The notes below the pieces were generated by a model that worked only from the letters and a program-made list of their open reading frames with translations, ran no database searches and was not told the origin of the DNA. From Mycobacterium sp. IDR2000157661 (GTDB lineage: Bacteria > Actinomycetota > Actinomycetes > Mycobacteriales > Mycobacteriaceae): a stretch of DNA of 64,000 nucleotides. Position 1 is the stretch's first letter, and every line of letters begins with the position of its first letter. The stretch is from NCBI RefSeq assembly GCF_022317005.1, contig NZ_CP081006.1, positions 3,348,001 to 3,412,000 on the forward strand, given 5' to 3'. Of the stretch, positions 8,701 through 17,132 are shown piece after piece. The position numbers and the translations under genes were made by a program.

Positions 8701-10898
8701 AGGACCGAGGCCTGACGCTGGCCACCCGCCTGGTCGACGACGAGGACGGCGCCGAGGACGGCGGGTGGCTGACCCACAGCAGCGCGGTGGCCGCGGCCGA
8801 CGAGCACATCGAGGACCTACTCGGGCGGCTGCTCGACGAAGCCGCGGCCCGCGATCGGTGCCACCGGCCGTTGCCCCCCGACCATGTGGTCCACACGCTG
8901 TCCGCACTGGGAGTGGCCGCGATGGGATTCGACTGGCAGATCCGCGAAATCAGCGGCGGCGACGGCGAACTGCTCGCCCGGGTCACCACGCACGGTGACG
9001 GCTCTTGGCCCGACACCTGGGCCTCGCTGCTGGACGCGGCGACGTCGGCGGCGTCGACGGTGTTCGACGGTCCACCGCGGCTGCGCATGCCTGCGAGCAT
9101 CGAACGGATACAGGTGCACGGCCGCCCGCCCGCGGTGGCGCTGCTGCACGTTCGGCGTCGCCCCGGCACCACCACGACCGACGTGGTGCTGGCCGAGCAG
9201 TCGGGCAAGGTGCTCGCCTCCCTGACCGGTATGGCCTTCGAGCCACTCGAAAACCCCTCGGGCAGTGATGTTTCCCGGATGCTGCACCGAGTTGCGTGGC
9301 ATCCGGTGCCGTGGTGCGAGGACAGCAGGCCCGCTGCGGTCCTGATCGTCGGCGGTGACCAGGGCAGCCGCGACCTCGTCGGCCGCGACCTCGCCGCCGC
9401 CGAAGTCCCCTACGCGTTCTGCGGCGACCCGGTCGAGGTGGCCGCGTCGCCGGTCGTGACCCAACGGGACGCGGTGGTGTTGCTGATTCCGCGGCCCCAG
9501 GATTCACCCGAGCAGTCGGTCGCGCTGGCCACGCGGACGTTGCGCGTTCTGGTGGACCATGGCGCGACGGCCCGCATGTGGATCCTCACCCACCGGGTGC
9601 ACGAGGGCGCCAACCTGGGACCCGCGCCCCTGTGGGGCCTGGCCAGGGTGGCCGCGGCCGAACATCCGGACGTCTTCGGCGGGGTACTGGACGTCGCCGC
9701 CGGACTGCCGGTCGGCGTGCTGTCGTCGGTGCACGGTCACCCCGTCGTGGTGGTGCGCGACGGGGTCGCCCGGTCGGCCCGCCTGGCGCCCGTCGAGCGC
9801 GGCGCGGCTGCCCCACTGCAGTGTTCGGCCGGCGGTACCTACCTGATCACCGGGGGCACCGGCGTGCTGGGTCTGCGCATGGCTGCGCGGCTGGCCGACA
9901 TCGGCGCCCGACGACTGGTGCTGCTGTCGCGGTCCGGCATACCGGACCGGTCCGAGTGGCACGGTGACTGCGAACTGACCCACACCGTCACAGCGCTCGA
10001 GCAGCGCGGGGTCTCCGTGCACGTCGTCGCCGTGGACATCGGCGCATCCGGCGCCGCCGGTGTGCTGCGCGCAACGCTGCGGGACCTGCCGCCCGTGCGC
10101 GGCGTGATCCACGCCGCCGGTGTCGAGGCGGGCGCACTGCTGGTCAACACCACGCCCGAGGATTTCCGCGCCGCGATGCACCCCAAGGTCGACGGCACCC
10201 TGACCCTGCACGAGGTCTTCCCGCCCGAGCAGCTGGACTGGATGGTGTTGTTCTCGTCATGCGGTTACCTCTCCGGATTCCCCGGCCAGGGCGCCTACGC
10301 GTGCGCCAACTCGTTCCTGGATGTGATGGCCCGGCACCGCCGTGGGTTGGGTGACCGCACGGTCAGCGTGGCCTGGACGGCATGGCGGGGCCTGGGTATG
10401 GGGTCGACCTCCGGCTTCGTCGCGGCGCAGCTGGATGCGCTCGGCATGGGAACCGTCGGCGCCGACGAGGCGATGCGCGCACTCGACCTGGCGATGCGCC
10501 TCGACGAACCGAATGTGGTTGTGCTGCCCGTTCTTCCAGATGCTGCAGCAGTGCCGATGCTGGCCGACGTGGCGCCCGCTGTTGAGAACGAGGCGGGGGA
10601 GGCGCCTGCCGACGGCGGGCCGGACGTCGACCCGGAGAACGTGAGCGGAATCGTCGTCGCCGCCGTCGCGGCGCAGCTGGGATTGCCCGAGCGCGACGTG
10701 GATACCGGCCTGCCGCTGGTGGAGGCGGGCGTCGACTCGATCATGACCGTCGGACTGCTGCGCACCCTGGAGAAGCGAACCGGGCTGTCGCTGCCGCCCA
10801 CGCTGCTGTGGGAACACCCAACGGCGGCAGCGGTTTCCGACCGCATCGTCGAACTGCTCGCCGCACCGGGCATGGCCGAGCAGATCGAGGTGTCCTGA
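5742..10898 (+). CDS. Iterative type I PKS, probable 6-methylsalicylic acid synthase
   Basis: The 1718-residue single-module synthase contains KS (about 8-430; Cys179 in DAACAASL, His314, His354), AT (about 545-830; GHSVGE, Ser625), a DH/TH-type hotdog domain (about 890-1160; His930 in HxxxGxxxxP, candidate Asp1098), an intact KR (GGTGVLG at 1371, Tyr1519 in GAYACAN) and ACP (Ser1666 in GVDS). There is no TE, ER or loading domain. KS-AT-TH-KR-ACP at about 1.7-1.8 kDa-scale residues is the plan of 6-methylsalicylate synthases; orsellinate synthases lack a working KR. It has its own IdeR box and lies convergent to mbtA, in the place of mbtI/mbtJ in M. tuberculosis. 6-Methylsalicylate is a known cap of some mycobactins, such as that of M. 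phlei. Product assignment is inference; a reduced aromatic variant is possible. The GTG start has only a weak ribosome site. Confidence 0.8.
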   Translation: MADSASPEPVAIVGMGCRLAGGVSSPAQFWRFLLAGGSDVTEIPSERWEPYLRRDPRNAAVLREATKLGSFLPDLGGFDAEFFGVSPREAELMDPQQRLALEVSWEALEHAGVRPRSLAGSDTAVLMGVNSDDYGKLVMEDLTGIEAWTGIGTSLCGIANRVSHLLDLRGPSVALDAACAASLVAVHQACQLLRAGETSLALAGGVSALIGPGLTRVLDVAGATAADGRCKTFDAAADGYGRGEGAGVVVLKRLADAVRDADHVYAVVRGGAVAQDGRTVGIMSPNGDAQADMFRRACRSAGVSPASVDFVEAHGTGTPTGDPTEVRALASVYGFGRGGDAPCRIGSVKPNVGHLEGGAGVVGLIKAALALHHETIPPTAGLTTLTPAVDWPSSGLRVPTDAEPWQRTAERPRRAAVCSYGYGGTIAHVLLEEAPAQPGPEAVDRQKVPAVIPVSARSAARLRAQAGALAEHLNGGGDSLDRVAATMWVRRSHEPVRAAVIADDLAAAATALSALAADTPDRAVVTGAVLPSAADGAVWVFSGHGSHWTGMGRRLLTAATEFATVIDAIDPVFEAQLGFSAREALTAGELGGTDRVQALTFAMQVGLAAVLRARGVTPAAVIGHSVGEVAACVTAGVFDLTTGAAVACYRARGFRSVAGQGAMALVRLPFAEAQRRLRGRTDIEAAINASPASTVVSGTVDAVAEVSADWAQQGVMVRRVNTDVAFHSPAMDALTGELGRLTGQLPAPRAAETPLYTTALADPRSRAPRDRHYWVANLRDRVRFAEAVSAAIEDGHRLFLEVSAHPVVAHSIAETLADAGIDEHAVVPLLRRDRPEMHSVATALAALHCHGAPVAHGFDAAAPWAHDLPVTQWQHRRFWRTPTPPPGGRAVHDVRSHTLLGGRTEVTGAVTSRMWQTRLDMSTRPYPGDHPVKGTEIVPAAVIVNTFLAAAAGLNTRCDRVGTDLVDVRLRTPVAPGRARDVQVVLQDRGLTLATRLVDDEDGAEDGGWLTHSSAVAAADEHIEDLLGRLLDEAAARDRCHRPLPPDHVVHTLSALGVAAMGFDWQIREISGGDGELLARVTTHGDGSWPDTWASLLDAATSAASTVFDGPPRLRMPASIERIQVHGRPPAVALLHVRRRPGTTTTDVVLAEQSGKVLASLTGMAFEPLENPSGSDVSRMLHRVAWHPVPWCEDSRPAAVLIVGGDQGSRDLVGRDLAAAEVPYAFCGDPVEVAASPVVTQRDAVVLLIPRPQDSPEQSVALATRTLRVLVDHGATARMWILTHRVHEGANLGPAPLWGLARVAAAEHPDVFGGVLDVAAGLPVGVLSSVHGHPVVVVRDGVARSARLAPVERGAAAPLQCSAGGTYLITGGTGVLGLRMAARLADIGARRLVLLSRSGIPDRSEWHGDCELTHTVTALEQRGVSVHVVAVDIGASGAAGVLRATLRDLPPVRGVIHAAGVEAGALLVNTTPEDFRAAMHPKVDGTLTLHEVFPPEQLDWMVLFSSCGYLSGFPGQGAYACANSFLDVMARHRRGLGDRTVSVAWTAWRGLGMGSTSGFVAAQLDALGMGTVGADEAMRALDLAMRLDEPNVVVLPVLPDAAAVPMLADVAPAVENEAGEAPADGGPDVDPENVSGIVVAAVAAQLGLPERDVDTGLPLVEAGVDSIMTVGLLRTLEKRTGLSLPPTLLWEHPTAAAVSDRIVELLAAPGMAEQIEVS

Positions 10899-10919
10899 CC
10901 GTCAGGACATCAGCTGGGC

Positions 10920-12593
10920 TCAGGACACCAACTGAGCGATGACCTTCTTCTTGTCGACCTTGCCGACCGCGGTCTTGGGCAACGCAGGCAGCGGCGCCAG
11001 CACGTCGGGGCGGCAGTGCGCCGAGACGCCGCGGTCGTCGAGGAACCGGTTCAACTCGGCAAGCGTGATCGGTGCGCCCTGGAAAACCACGGCGGCGCAA
11101 ATCTTCTCGCCGAGGAAGTCGTCGGGCAGCGCCACCGCCGCCGCGGCATAGACCGCAGGGTGCGCGAACAAATGCTCTTCGAGGTCGGACGCCGACACCG
11201 TCTCGCCACCCCGGTGGATGACGTCCTTGATGCGTCCGGTGACCTCGACGTATCCGGCGTGCGGACCGTCGGTGAAGATGCGCACGCGATCGCCGGTGCG
11301 GTAGAAGCCGTCCGGGCTGAACGACCGCGCGTTGGCCTCCTCGGCGCGGTAGTAGCCGTTGAGGGTGTAGGGCCCGCGCACGAGCAACTCGCCCTCCGCA
11401 CCGGCGGCCACGTCCGCGCCGGACTCGTCGACCACCCGCATCTCGTCGTGGGGCGACATCGGGCGGCCCTGGGTGTTGACCACGACGTCGACGGGATCAC
11501 CGGGACGGGTGAAGTTCAGCATGCCCTCGGCCATCCCGAAGATCTGCTGCAGCCCCGGCGTGAGCCCCGACAGGATGTACTCGGCCTCCTGCGGGGTCAT
11601 TCGCGAGCCGCCCACCTGCACCAGGCGCAGCGAGGTCGGCAGCACCGGTTCCCACTCACAGGCCTGGGTCCACACCTTGGCCAGTGCGTTGACCAGAGCG
11701 GTGACGGTGACTCGGTGGCGGTCGATCAACGCGAACGCCGATTCGGGGCTGGCGTCGGTGGTGAAAACCGATGTGGCGCCGACCGTCATCGACCCCAGGA
11801 TGCCCGGACAGGCGAGCGGGAAGTTGTGCCCGGCCGGCAGGACGACGAGATAGACGTCGTCGCCGGTCATCTGACATTCCTGAGCGCTTGCCTTCGCGTT
11901 GTACAGATAGTCGTTGTGAGTGCGCGCGATCAGCTTCGGCAGGCCGGTGGTGCCGCCCGACACCAACAGCAGGGCCGGTGCATCCGGGTCGACCGAAACG
12001 CGGGGCGGTGGCGGCCCGTCGAATTCGGCCAGCGCCGAGAAGGATTCGAAGTCACCCGGCTCGCCGTTGACGAAGACATGCCGCAGGGCCGGGTTCGCGG
12101 CGACCAGTTCGGCGGCCAACTCGCGGTAGTCGAAGCCCGCGATGACGTCGGCGACGATGAGGCCGACGGCGTCACTGGTGGCCGCGAAATGGTTCAGTTC
12201 GGCCGCGCGGTGGCCGGGCAGGCACATCACCGGGACGGCGCCTGCCCGCAGCACCCCGAACACCGCGACGGCGAAGTCGCAGGTGTTCGGCAGTTGCACC
12301 AGCAGTCGGTCACCGGGTGCGATCCCGCCGTCGGTCAGCGCCGCGGCGACGCGGTCCGCACGGGTGTCGAGGTCGGCGAAGGTGTAGCTCACGGCCGGGT
12401 CGATCACCGCCGTCCGGTCGGGCCAGGCTGATGCCGCGTCGCCGAGGATCGAGTCGAGCGGGCGGTCGGCCCAGTAGCCCGCTCGCCGGTAGGCCTCGGC
12501 GCGGTCAGCCGGAAACGGCACGAAACCGGTCGTGAGATCGCCGGTCTCGACCGATCCTGGTGCGGCGGTGTGCTGTTGGAAGCCGGTGCTCAT
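10920..12593 (-). CDS. mbtA: Aryl acid-AMP ligase MbtA
   Basis: The 557-residue stand-alone adenylating enzyme activates the aryl acid cap and loads it on the aryl carrier domain of MbtB. It is strongly MbtA-like: GFVPFPADRAEAYRRAGYW near the start, SGGTTGLPKLIARTH (ATP loop), FGMAEGMLNFTR, YRTGDRV and a C-terminal KTAVGKVDKK lysine region. It diverges from mbtB over a shared control region with an IdeR box, and a -10-like TACCTT on its strand lies at 12645-12640. The 3' end converges on the PKS gene with a 21-bp gap. If the PKS makes 6-methylsalicylate, this enzyme must accept it; pocket residues cannot be judged here. Confidence 0.93.
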   Translation of the reverse strand: MSTGFQQHTAAPGSVETGDLTTGFVPFPADRAEAYRRAGYWADRPLDSILGDAASAWPDRTAVIDPAVSYTFADLDTRADRVAAALTDGGIAPGDRLLVQLPNTCDFAVAVFGVLRAGAVPVMCLPGHRAAELNHFAATSDAVGLIVADVIAGFDYRELAAELVAANPALRHVFVNGEPGDFESFSALAEFDGPPPPRVSVDPDAPALLLVSGGTTGLPKLIARTHNDYLYNAKASAQECQMTGDDVYLVVLPAGHNFPLACPGILGSMTVGATSVFTTDASPESAFALIDRHRVTVTALVNALAKVWTQACEWEPVLPTSLRLVQVGGSRMTPQEAEYILSGLTPGLQQIFGMAEGMLNFTRPGDPVDVVVNTQGRPMSPHDEMRVVDESGADVAAGAEGELLVRGPYTLNGYYRAEEANARSFSPDGFYRTGDRVRIFTDGPHAGYVEVTGRIKDVIHRGGETVSASDLEEHLFAHPAVYAAAAVALPDDFLGEKICAAVVFQGAPITLAELNRFLDDRGVSAHCRPDVLAPLPALPKTAVGKVDKKKVIAQLVS

Positions 12594-12638
12594 CGCGATT
12601 CGGGCCCCTCGAGGTAGGTGTACGGATGCGTGCGGATA

Positions 12639-12644
12639 TAAGGT
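12639..12644 (+). promoter_or_regulatory. -10-like element of mbtB
   Basis: TAAGGT fits the TANNNT core and lies 17 nt before the IdeR box, the same arrangement seen upstream of mbtT. Transcription would start near 12651. Confidence 0.45.
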
Positions 12645-12661
12645 AGCGTTCCCCGGGCTAG

Positions 12662-12680
12662 TTAGGGCAGCCTGTACTAA
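12662..12680 (+). promoter_or_regulatory. IdeR iron box in the mbtA-mbtB divergent region
   Basis: TTAGGGCAGCCTGTACTAA matches 13 of 19 consensus positions, with both outer half-site ends (TTAGG and CTAA) kept. It lies just before the mbtB Shine-Dalgarno (GGAGGA, 12684-12689) and could control both directions. Confidence 0.75.
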
Positions 12681-12693
12681 TTCGGAGGACGGC

Positions 12694-15600
12694 GTGAGTT
12701 CTGGCAGGACGGTGCGTGAGGAGGTCGCCGAGCTTCTCGGCGTGAGTCCGGAAACCGTCGACCCGGAGGCCGACCTGATCGCGTCGGGCCTCGACTCGAT
12801 CCGCATGATGTCGTTGTCCGGCCGGTGGCGTAAGCAGGGCATCGACATCAACTTCGCGGCGCTCGCCGAGAACCCCACCGTGGCGGCGTGGTCGACGTTC
12901 GTGGCCGAACGCCGCGCCGACACTCCGCCCGCACCGGTGGCCCGCCCGGGGGCCGGGGACGCCGGCGACGCCGGGGAGGCGCCGTTCCCGCTCGCACCGA
13001 TGCAGCACGCGATGTGGTTGGGCCGCAACGCCGACCAGCGACTCGGCGGTGTCGCGGCGCACCTGTATGTCGAGTTCGACGGCGCCGGTGTCGATCCCGA
13101 GCGGCTGCGCGCGGCGGCGGCGAAACTCGTCGCCCGCCATCCGATGCTGCGGGTAAAAATCCTGCCCGACGGCACCCAGCGCATCGGTGACCGCGGCCTT
13201 ACGGTCACCGTGCACGATCTGCGCGACCTCGACACCGCGGCCGCCGACGAGCGGCTGGAGGCGATCCGGCACCAGAAGTCGCATCAGATGCTCGACGGTG
13301 ACGTGCTCGAGCTGAGCCTGTCCCTGCGTCCCGGCGGCCGCACCCGGTTGCACGTGGACATGGACATGAACGCAGCCGACGCGGTGAGCTACCGCAAGTT
13401 CATGGCCGACCTCGCGGTGTTCTACCGCGGCGGCGACCTGCCCGACCTCGGCTACACCTACCGCGAGTACCGCGCCGCGCTGACGGCGGCCGATCCCGGG
13501 CCGACCGAGGAGGACCTGCGGTGGTGGGCCGAACGGATTCCCGGGCTCCCCGAAGCGCCCGCCTTGCCGCTAACGCCTCCTGCCGAGCAGGATGACCCCC
13601 GCCGCAGCGTGCGGCTCTGGCACATCTTCGACGTGCCGACCAGGGACGCCCTGTTCGCCGCCGCACACCGCCGCGGCATCACCCCCGCCATGGCCGTCGC
13701 GGCGTCCTACTCGAATGCGCTGGCGCGCTGGTCGAGTGGCCCGCGCTTCCTGCTGAACCTGCCGATGTTCGGCCGTGAGCCGTTCCACCCCGACGTCGAG
13801 AAGCTCGTCGGGTGCTTCACCTCCTCGCTGATGCTCGACATCGACCTGTCGCACACCAGAACCCCCACCCAACGGGCGCGGGCGGTGCAGGGGACGCTGC
13901 ACAACACCGCGAGGCACTCGAGCTACTCGGGCTTGTCGGTGCTGCGCGACATCGGCAGGCACCGCGGCAACCAGACCCTCGCGCCGATCGTCTACACCAG
14001 CGCGCTGGGGCTCGGCGACCTGTTCGCCGGTGAGGTGACAGATCAGTTCGGCGCGCCGGTGTGGACCATCTCCCAGGGGCCGCAGGTGCTCATCGACGCC
14101 CAGGCGACGCCGCTGGCGGACGGCCTGATGATCAACTGGGACGTCCGCGTCGACGCGTTCCGGCCCGGCGTCGCCGACGCCATGTTCGCCTACCACCTGG
14201 CCGAGCTGACCCGACTCGCCACCGACGACACCGCCTGGGAGCGGCCCGACCCGCCCGCGCTGCCCGAGGCGCAGCGGGCCGTGCGCGAGGTGGTGAACGG
14301 CACCGCCGCGCCGCCCAGCGGAGAGGCGCTGCACGACGGGTTCTTCCGCACCGCGGCGGCCGCTCCGGGTGCACCCGCCCTGATCGGGCGTGACGGCGAG
14401 CTCAGCTACGGCGAACTGCGTGCGCGGGCGCTCGGCGTCGCTACAATGCTGCGCGCCAACGGGGTTCGCCGAGGTGACGTGGTCGCGTTGATCGGACCCA
14501 AGTGCACCGAGCAGATCCCGGCGGCGCTGGGCATCCTTGCCGCCGGCGCGGCCTACCTGCCGATCGGCGCCGACCAGCCGGCGGACCGGACCGCGCGGAT
14601 CCTCGCGTCGAGCGGCGTGTCGGCGGTGCTGCTGAGCGGCGGGGCCGGACCCGTGGGACTCGACGTGCCGACCCTCCGCGTCGCCGATGCGGCTCGGTCG
14701 GCAGCCGACGGTGAGCGCGATCCCGTCGATCCGCAATCCCTTGCCTACGTGCTGTTCACGTCGGGGTCGACCGGTGAGCCCAAGGGTGTGGAACTGACGC
14801 ACGACGCGGTGATGAACACCGTCGAGTTCGTCACCGACCGGTTCGGTCTGGGACCCGCCGACCGCAGCCTGGCACTGGCCTCCCTGGAGGCCGACATGTC
14901 GGTGCTGGAGATCTTCCCGATCCTGCGCGCCGGCGGCACCGTGGTGGTGGTCGACGAGGATCAGCGCCGCGATCCCGACGTCTGGGCGCGACTCGTCGAC
15001 GAGCACGGCGTCACGATGCTCAACTGGATGCCAGGATGGCTGGACATGCTGCTCGAAGTCGGTGGCGAGCGGCTGCGCAGCCTGCGCGTGGTGCTGCTGG
15101 GCGGTGACTGGGTGCGCCCCGAACTCGTTCGGCGTCTTCGTGATTCGGCACCATCGGTGCGGGTGTCGGGTCTCGGCGGCGCCACCGAGACCGCCGTGCA
15201 CGGCACCGTCTGCGAGGTCGGCGAGCTTCCGGCGGCGTGGACGTCGGTGCCGTACGGTCACCCCTTCCCGAACAACGCGTGCCGCGTCGTCGCCGCCGAC
15301 GGCAGCGACTGCCCGGACTGGGTGCCCGGCGAACTCTGGTTCACCGGCCGGGGGATCGCGCGCGGATACCGGGGCCGCCCCGACCTGACGGCCGAGAAGT
15401 TCGTCGAACACGACGGCCGGACCTGGTACCGCACCGGTGATCTCGCGCGCTACTGGCCCGACGGCACGCTGGAGTTCGTCGGCCGGATGGACCACCGGGT
15501 CAAGATCAGCGGTTACCGCATCGAACTCGGCGAGGTGGAGGCGGCGCTCGAACGGGTGGCTGGTGTCGACGCCGCCGTCGCCGCCGTCGCCGCCGGCGAC

Positions 15601-16152
15601 CGTGACGCCCTGGGCGCGGTGGTGCGCAGCGCGGATCCGAGCGTCGACGCGCGATCCGTCGCCGCGGCGCTGACCGATCTCCTGCCTGCCCACATGGTTC
15701 CCAGCGTCATCGTCGTCACCGATGCGATCCCGTTCACCCTCAACGGCAAGATCGACCGCACGGCCGTCGCGCGACTGCTGGCCGAGGCGAAACCCCCTGC
15801 GGCCCAGATGTACCGGCCGCCGTCAGGCCCGCTGGAATCGGCGCTGACCGCCATTGTGGCCGACGTGCTCGACATCGATCCCGAGGGCATCGGCGCCGAT
15901 GACGACTTCTTCTCCCTCGGCGGCGACTCGGTGTTGGCGACCCAGGTGATCGCCCGGGTGCGCGACTGGCTCGACGCTCCGACGGCGCAGGTGACCGACA
16001 TGTTCGCCGCGCGGTGTGTGGCCGGGCTCGCCGAGCGCCTGCTCGCCGGGGAGGCCGACGGCGAGCGGCTCACTGCGGTGGCCGAGGTCTACCTCGAGGT
16101 CGCCGGAATGGACAGCGACGAGGTTCTTTCCGAACTGGAGTCCTCAGCGTAG
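12694..16152 (+). CDS. mbtB: Phenyloxazoline synthase MbtB (ArCP-Cy-A-PCP)
   Basis: This 1152-residue NRPS joins the aryl acid to serine (or threonine) and cyclises it to the oxazoline. Order: aryl carrier domain (Ser35 in GLDSIRMMS), heterocyclisation domain (about 105-520; Cy motif DxxxxDxxS, Asp224/Asp229/Ser232), adenylation domain (about 550-1040; FTSGSTGEPKG, GLGGATETAVHG, WYRTGDLARYW) and PCP (Ser1079 in GGDSVLATQ). M. tuberculosis MbtB is longer because a thioesterase is fused; here the thioesterase is a separate gene (mbtT). The GTG at 12694 has an ideal Shine-Dalgarno 5 nt away and follows the IdeR box. Its last 9 bp overlap the convergent LLM gene. Confidence 0.93.
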   Translation: MSSGRTVREEVAELLGVSPETVDPEADLIASGLDSIRMMSLSGRWRKQGIDINFAALAENPTVAAWSTFVAERRADTPPAPVARPGAGDAGDAGEAPFPLAPMQHAMWLGRNADQRLGGVAAHLYVEFDGAGVDPERLRAAAAKLVARHPMLRVKILPDGTQRIGDRGLTVTVHDLRDLDTAAADERLEAIRHQKSHQMLDGDVLELSLSLRPGGRTRLHVDMDMNAADAVSYRKFMADLAVFYRGGDLPDLGYTYREYRAALTAADPGPTEEDLRWWAERIPGLPEAPALPLTPPAEQDDPRRSVRLWHIFDVPTRDALFAAAHRRGITPAMAVAASYSNALARWSSGPRFLLNLPMFGREPFHPDVEKLVGCFTSSLMLDIDLSHTRTPTQRARAVQGTLHNTARHSSYSGLSVLRDIGRHRGNQTLAPIVYTSALGLGDLFAGEVTDQFGAPVWTISQGPQVLIDAQATPLADGLMINWDVRVDAFRPGVADAMFAYHLAELTRLATDDTAWERPDPPALPEAQRAVREVVNGTAAPPSGEALHDGFFRTAAAAPGAPALIGRDGELSYGELRARALGVATMLRANGVRRGDVVALIGPKCTEQIPAALGILAAGAAYLPIGADQPADRTARILASSGVSAVLLSGGAGPVGLDVPTLRVADAARSAADGERDPVDPQSLAYVLFTSGSTGEPKGVELTHDAVMNTVEFVTDRFGLGPADRSLALASLEADMSVLEIFPILRAGGTVVVVDEDQRRDPDVWARLVDEHGVTMLNWMPGWLDMLLEVGGERLRSLRVVLLGGDWVRPELVRRLRDSAPSVRVSGLGGATETAVHGTVCEVGELPAAWTSVPYGHPFPNNACRVVAADGSDCPDWVPGELWFTGRGIARGYRGRPDLTAEKFVEHDGRTWYRTGDLARYWPDGTLEFVGRMDHRVKISGYRIELGEVEAALERVAGVDAAVAAVAAGDRDALGAVVRSADPSVDARSVAAALTDLLPAHMVPSVIVVTDAIPFTLNGKIDRTAVARLLAEAKPPAAQMYRPPSGPLESALTAIVADVLDIDPEGIGADDDFFSLGGDSVLATQVIARVRDWLDAPTAQVTDMFAARCVAGLAERLLAGEADGERLTAVAEVYLEVAGMDSDEVLSELESSA

Positions 16153-17004
16153 GGCCGCGGCCAGTCGGCGCCACTGCTCGTGCGGGAATTCGCGCGGGTC
16201 GGCGGTGAGCACCTGAACGCAGACATGGTCGGCGCCGGCGTCGTGATGCTCGCGCACGCGGCGCAGCACCGTCTCCTCGTCTCCCCAGGCGATGATCGCG
16301 TCGAACAACCGGTCGCTCACTGAGCTCACGTCGTCTTCGGTGAAGCCGGACCGCAGCAGGTTGTTGGCGTAGTTCGGCAGCGCCAGATACGCGCGCAGCC
16401 AATCGGTGCCCAGCGAGCGCGCCTGGTCGGCGTCGGTGGTGAGCAGCACCGTCTGCTCGGGCAGCAGCAGCGGGCCGGCACCGAGGTGCTCACGCGCGAA
16501 CCCGGTGTGCTCGGGGGTGACCAGGTAGGGGTGTGCCCCGCGGGAGCGGCTCGCAGCGAGTTCGAGCATCTTGGGGCCCAGCGCCGCGAGTACCCGGTTG
16601 CCTACGGGCACGGGGTGTTCGGCGGCGTCCAGCCCGTCGAGATACGCGCGCGTCGCGGCCAGTGGCTTGCGGTAGCGGCCCGGTTCGGTCGAGTCGATCA
16701 GCGGTGCGTGGCTCACGCCGATACCCAGCAGGAAACGTTCCCCGTGCGACGCGCTGAGCTCGGCGTAACGAGCGGCCACGTCGGCGGGCTCGTGCATCCA
16801 GAGGTTGAGGATGCCGGTCGCGATCACCACGTTCGTCGTCGCCGTCAGCAGGTGGTCCACCGAGTCGAGCACGGGCCCGCCGACGTCCGGTATCCACAAC
16901 GCGTCGAAGCCCAGCTCCTCCAGCTCCGCGGCGGCTTCGGCGGCCTGCCCCTGGTCGCCGTAACGCAGCTGCGAACTCCATATACCGACGCCCGTCAGAT
17001 CCAT
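16144..17004 (-). CDS. LLM-class F420-dependent oxidoreductase inside the mbt locus
   Basis: The 286-residue protein belongs to the luciferase-like TIM-barrel family that in mycobacteria mostly uses F420 (GVGIWSSQLRYG at the start, GFDALWIPDVGG, LTATTNVVIATGILN, SASHGERFLLGIGVSHAP). I chose the ATG at 17004, preceded by GGGAAGGG and matching the usual family N-terminus, over an ATG at 17103. It is encoded against mbtB and mbtT and shares the IdeR-controlled region with mbtT; TATCCT or TACCCT on the minus strand (17108-17118) could serve as its -10. No mycobactin step needing it is known, so its role is open. Confidence 0.75.
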   Translation of the reverse strand: MDLTGVGIWSSQLRYGDQGQAAEAAAELEELGFDALWIPDVGGPVLDSVDHLLTATTNVVIATGILNLWMHEPADVAARYAELSASHGERFLLGIGVSHAPLIDSTEPGRYRKPLAATRAYLDGLDAAEHPVPVGNRVLAALGPKMLELAASRSRGAHPYLVTPEHTGFAREHLGAGPLLLPEQTVLLTTDADQARSLGTDWLRAYLALPNYANNLLRSGFTEDDVSSVSDRLFDAIIAWGDEETVLRRVREHHDAGADHVCVQVLTADPREFPHEQWRRLAAALR

Positions 17005-17111
17005 GCCGTCACCCTTCCCGCTAGCCAACGGCCTCACGTTACGGAGCGACCGCAGCCGCGGTTCATCCGGTGGGCGCGGATCTCGAGGTAGGCCGCTCAG
17101 CATGGCAAGGA

Positions 17112-17117
17112 TAGGGT
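17112..17117 (+). promoter_or_regulatory. -10-like element of mbtT-mbtH operon
   Basis: TAGGGT (TANNNT) lies 15 nt before the strong iron box at 17133; transcription would start near 17124. The same bases form part of a weaker iron-box-like sequence (17111-17129, 11 of 19 matches). Confidence 0.45.
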
Positions 17118-17132
17118 AACCTCACCACTGAT

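Noticed and set aside
5742..10898. Modular PKS of a lipid pathway, or an orsellinate synthase
   Set aside because: There is a single module with no docking, ER or TE, inside an iron-regulated mbt locus; the KR catalytic residues are intact, unlike orsellinate synthases. It remains an inference rather than proof.
17111..17129. A full second IdeR box upstream of mbtT
   Set aside because: Only 11 of 19 positions match and the bases double as the -10 element; noted as weak tandem site rather than called as a separate box.
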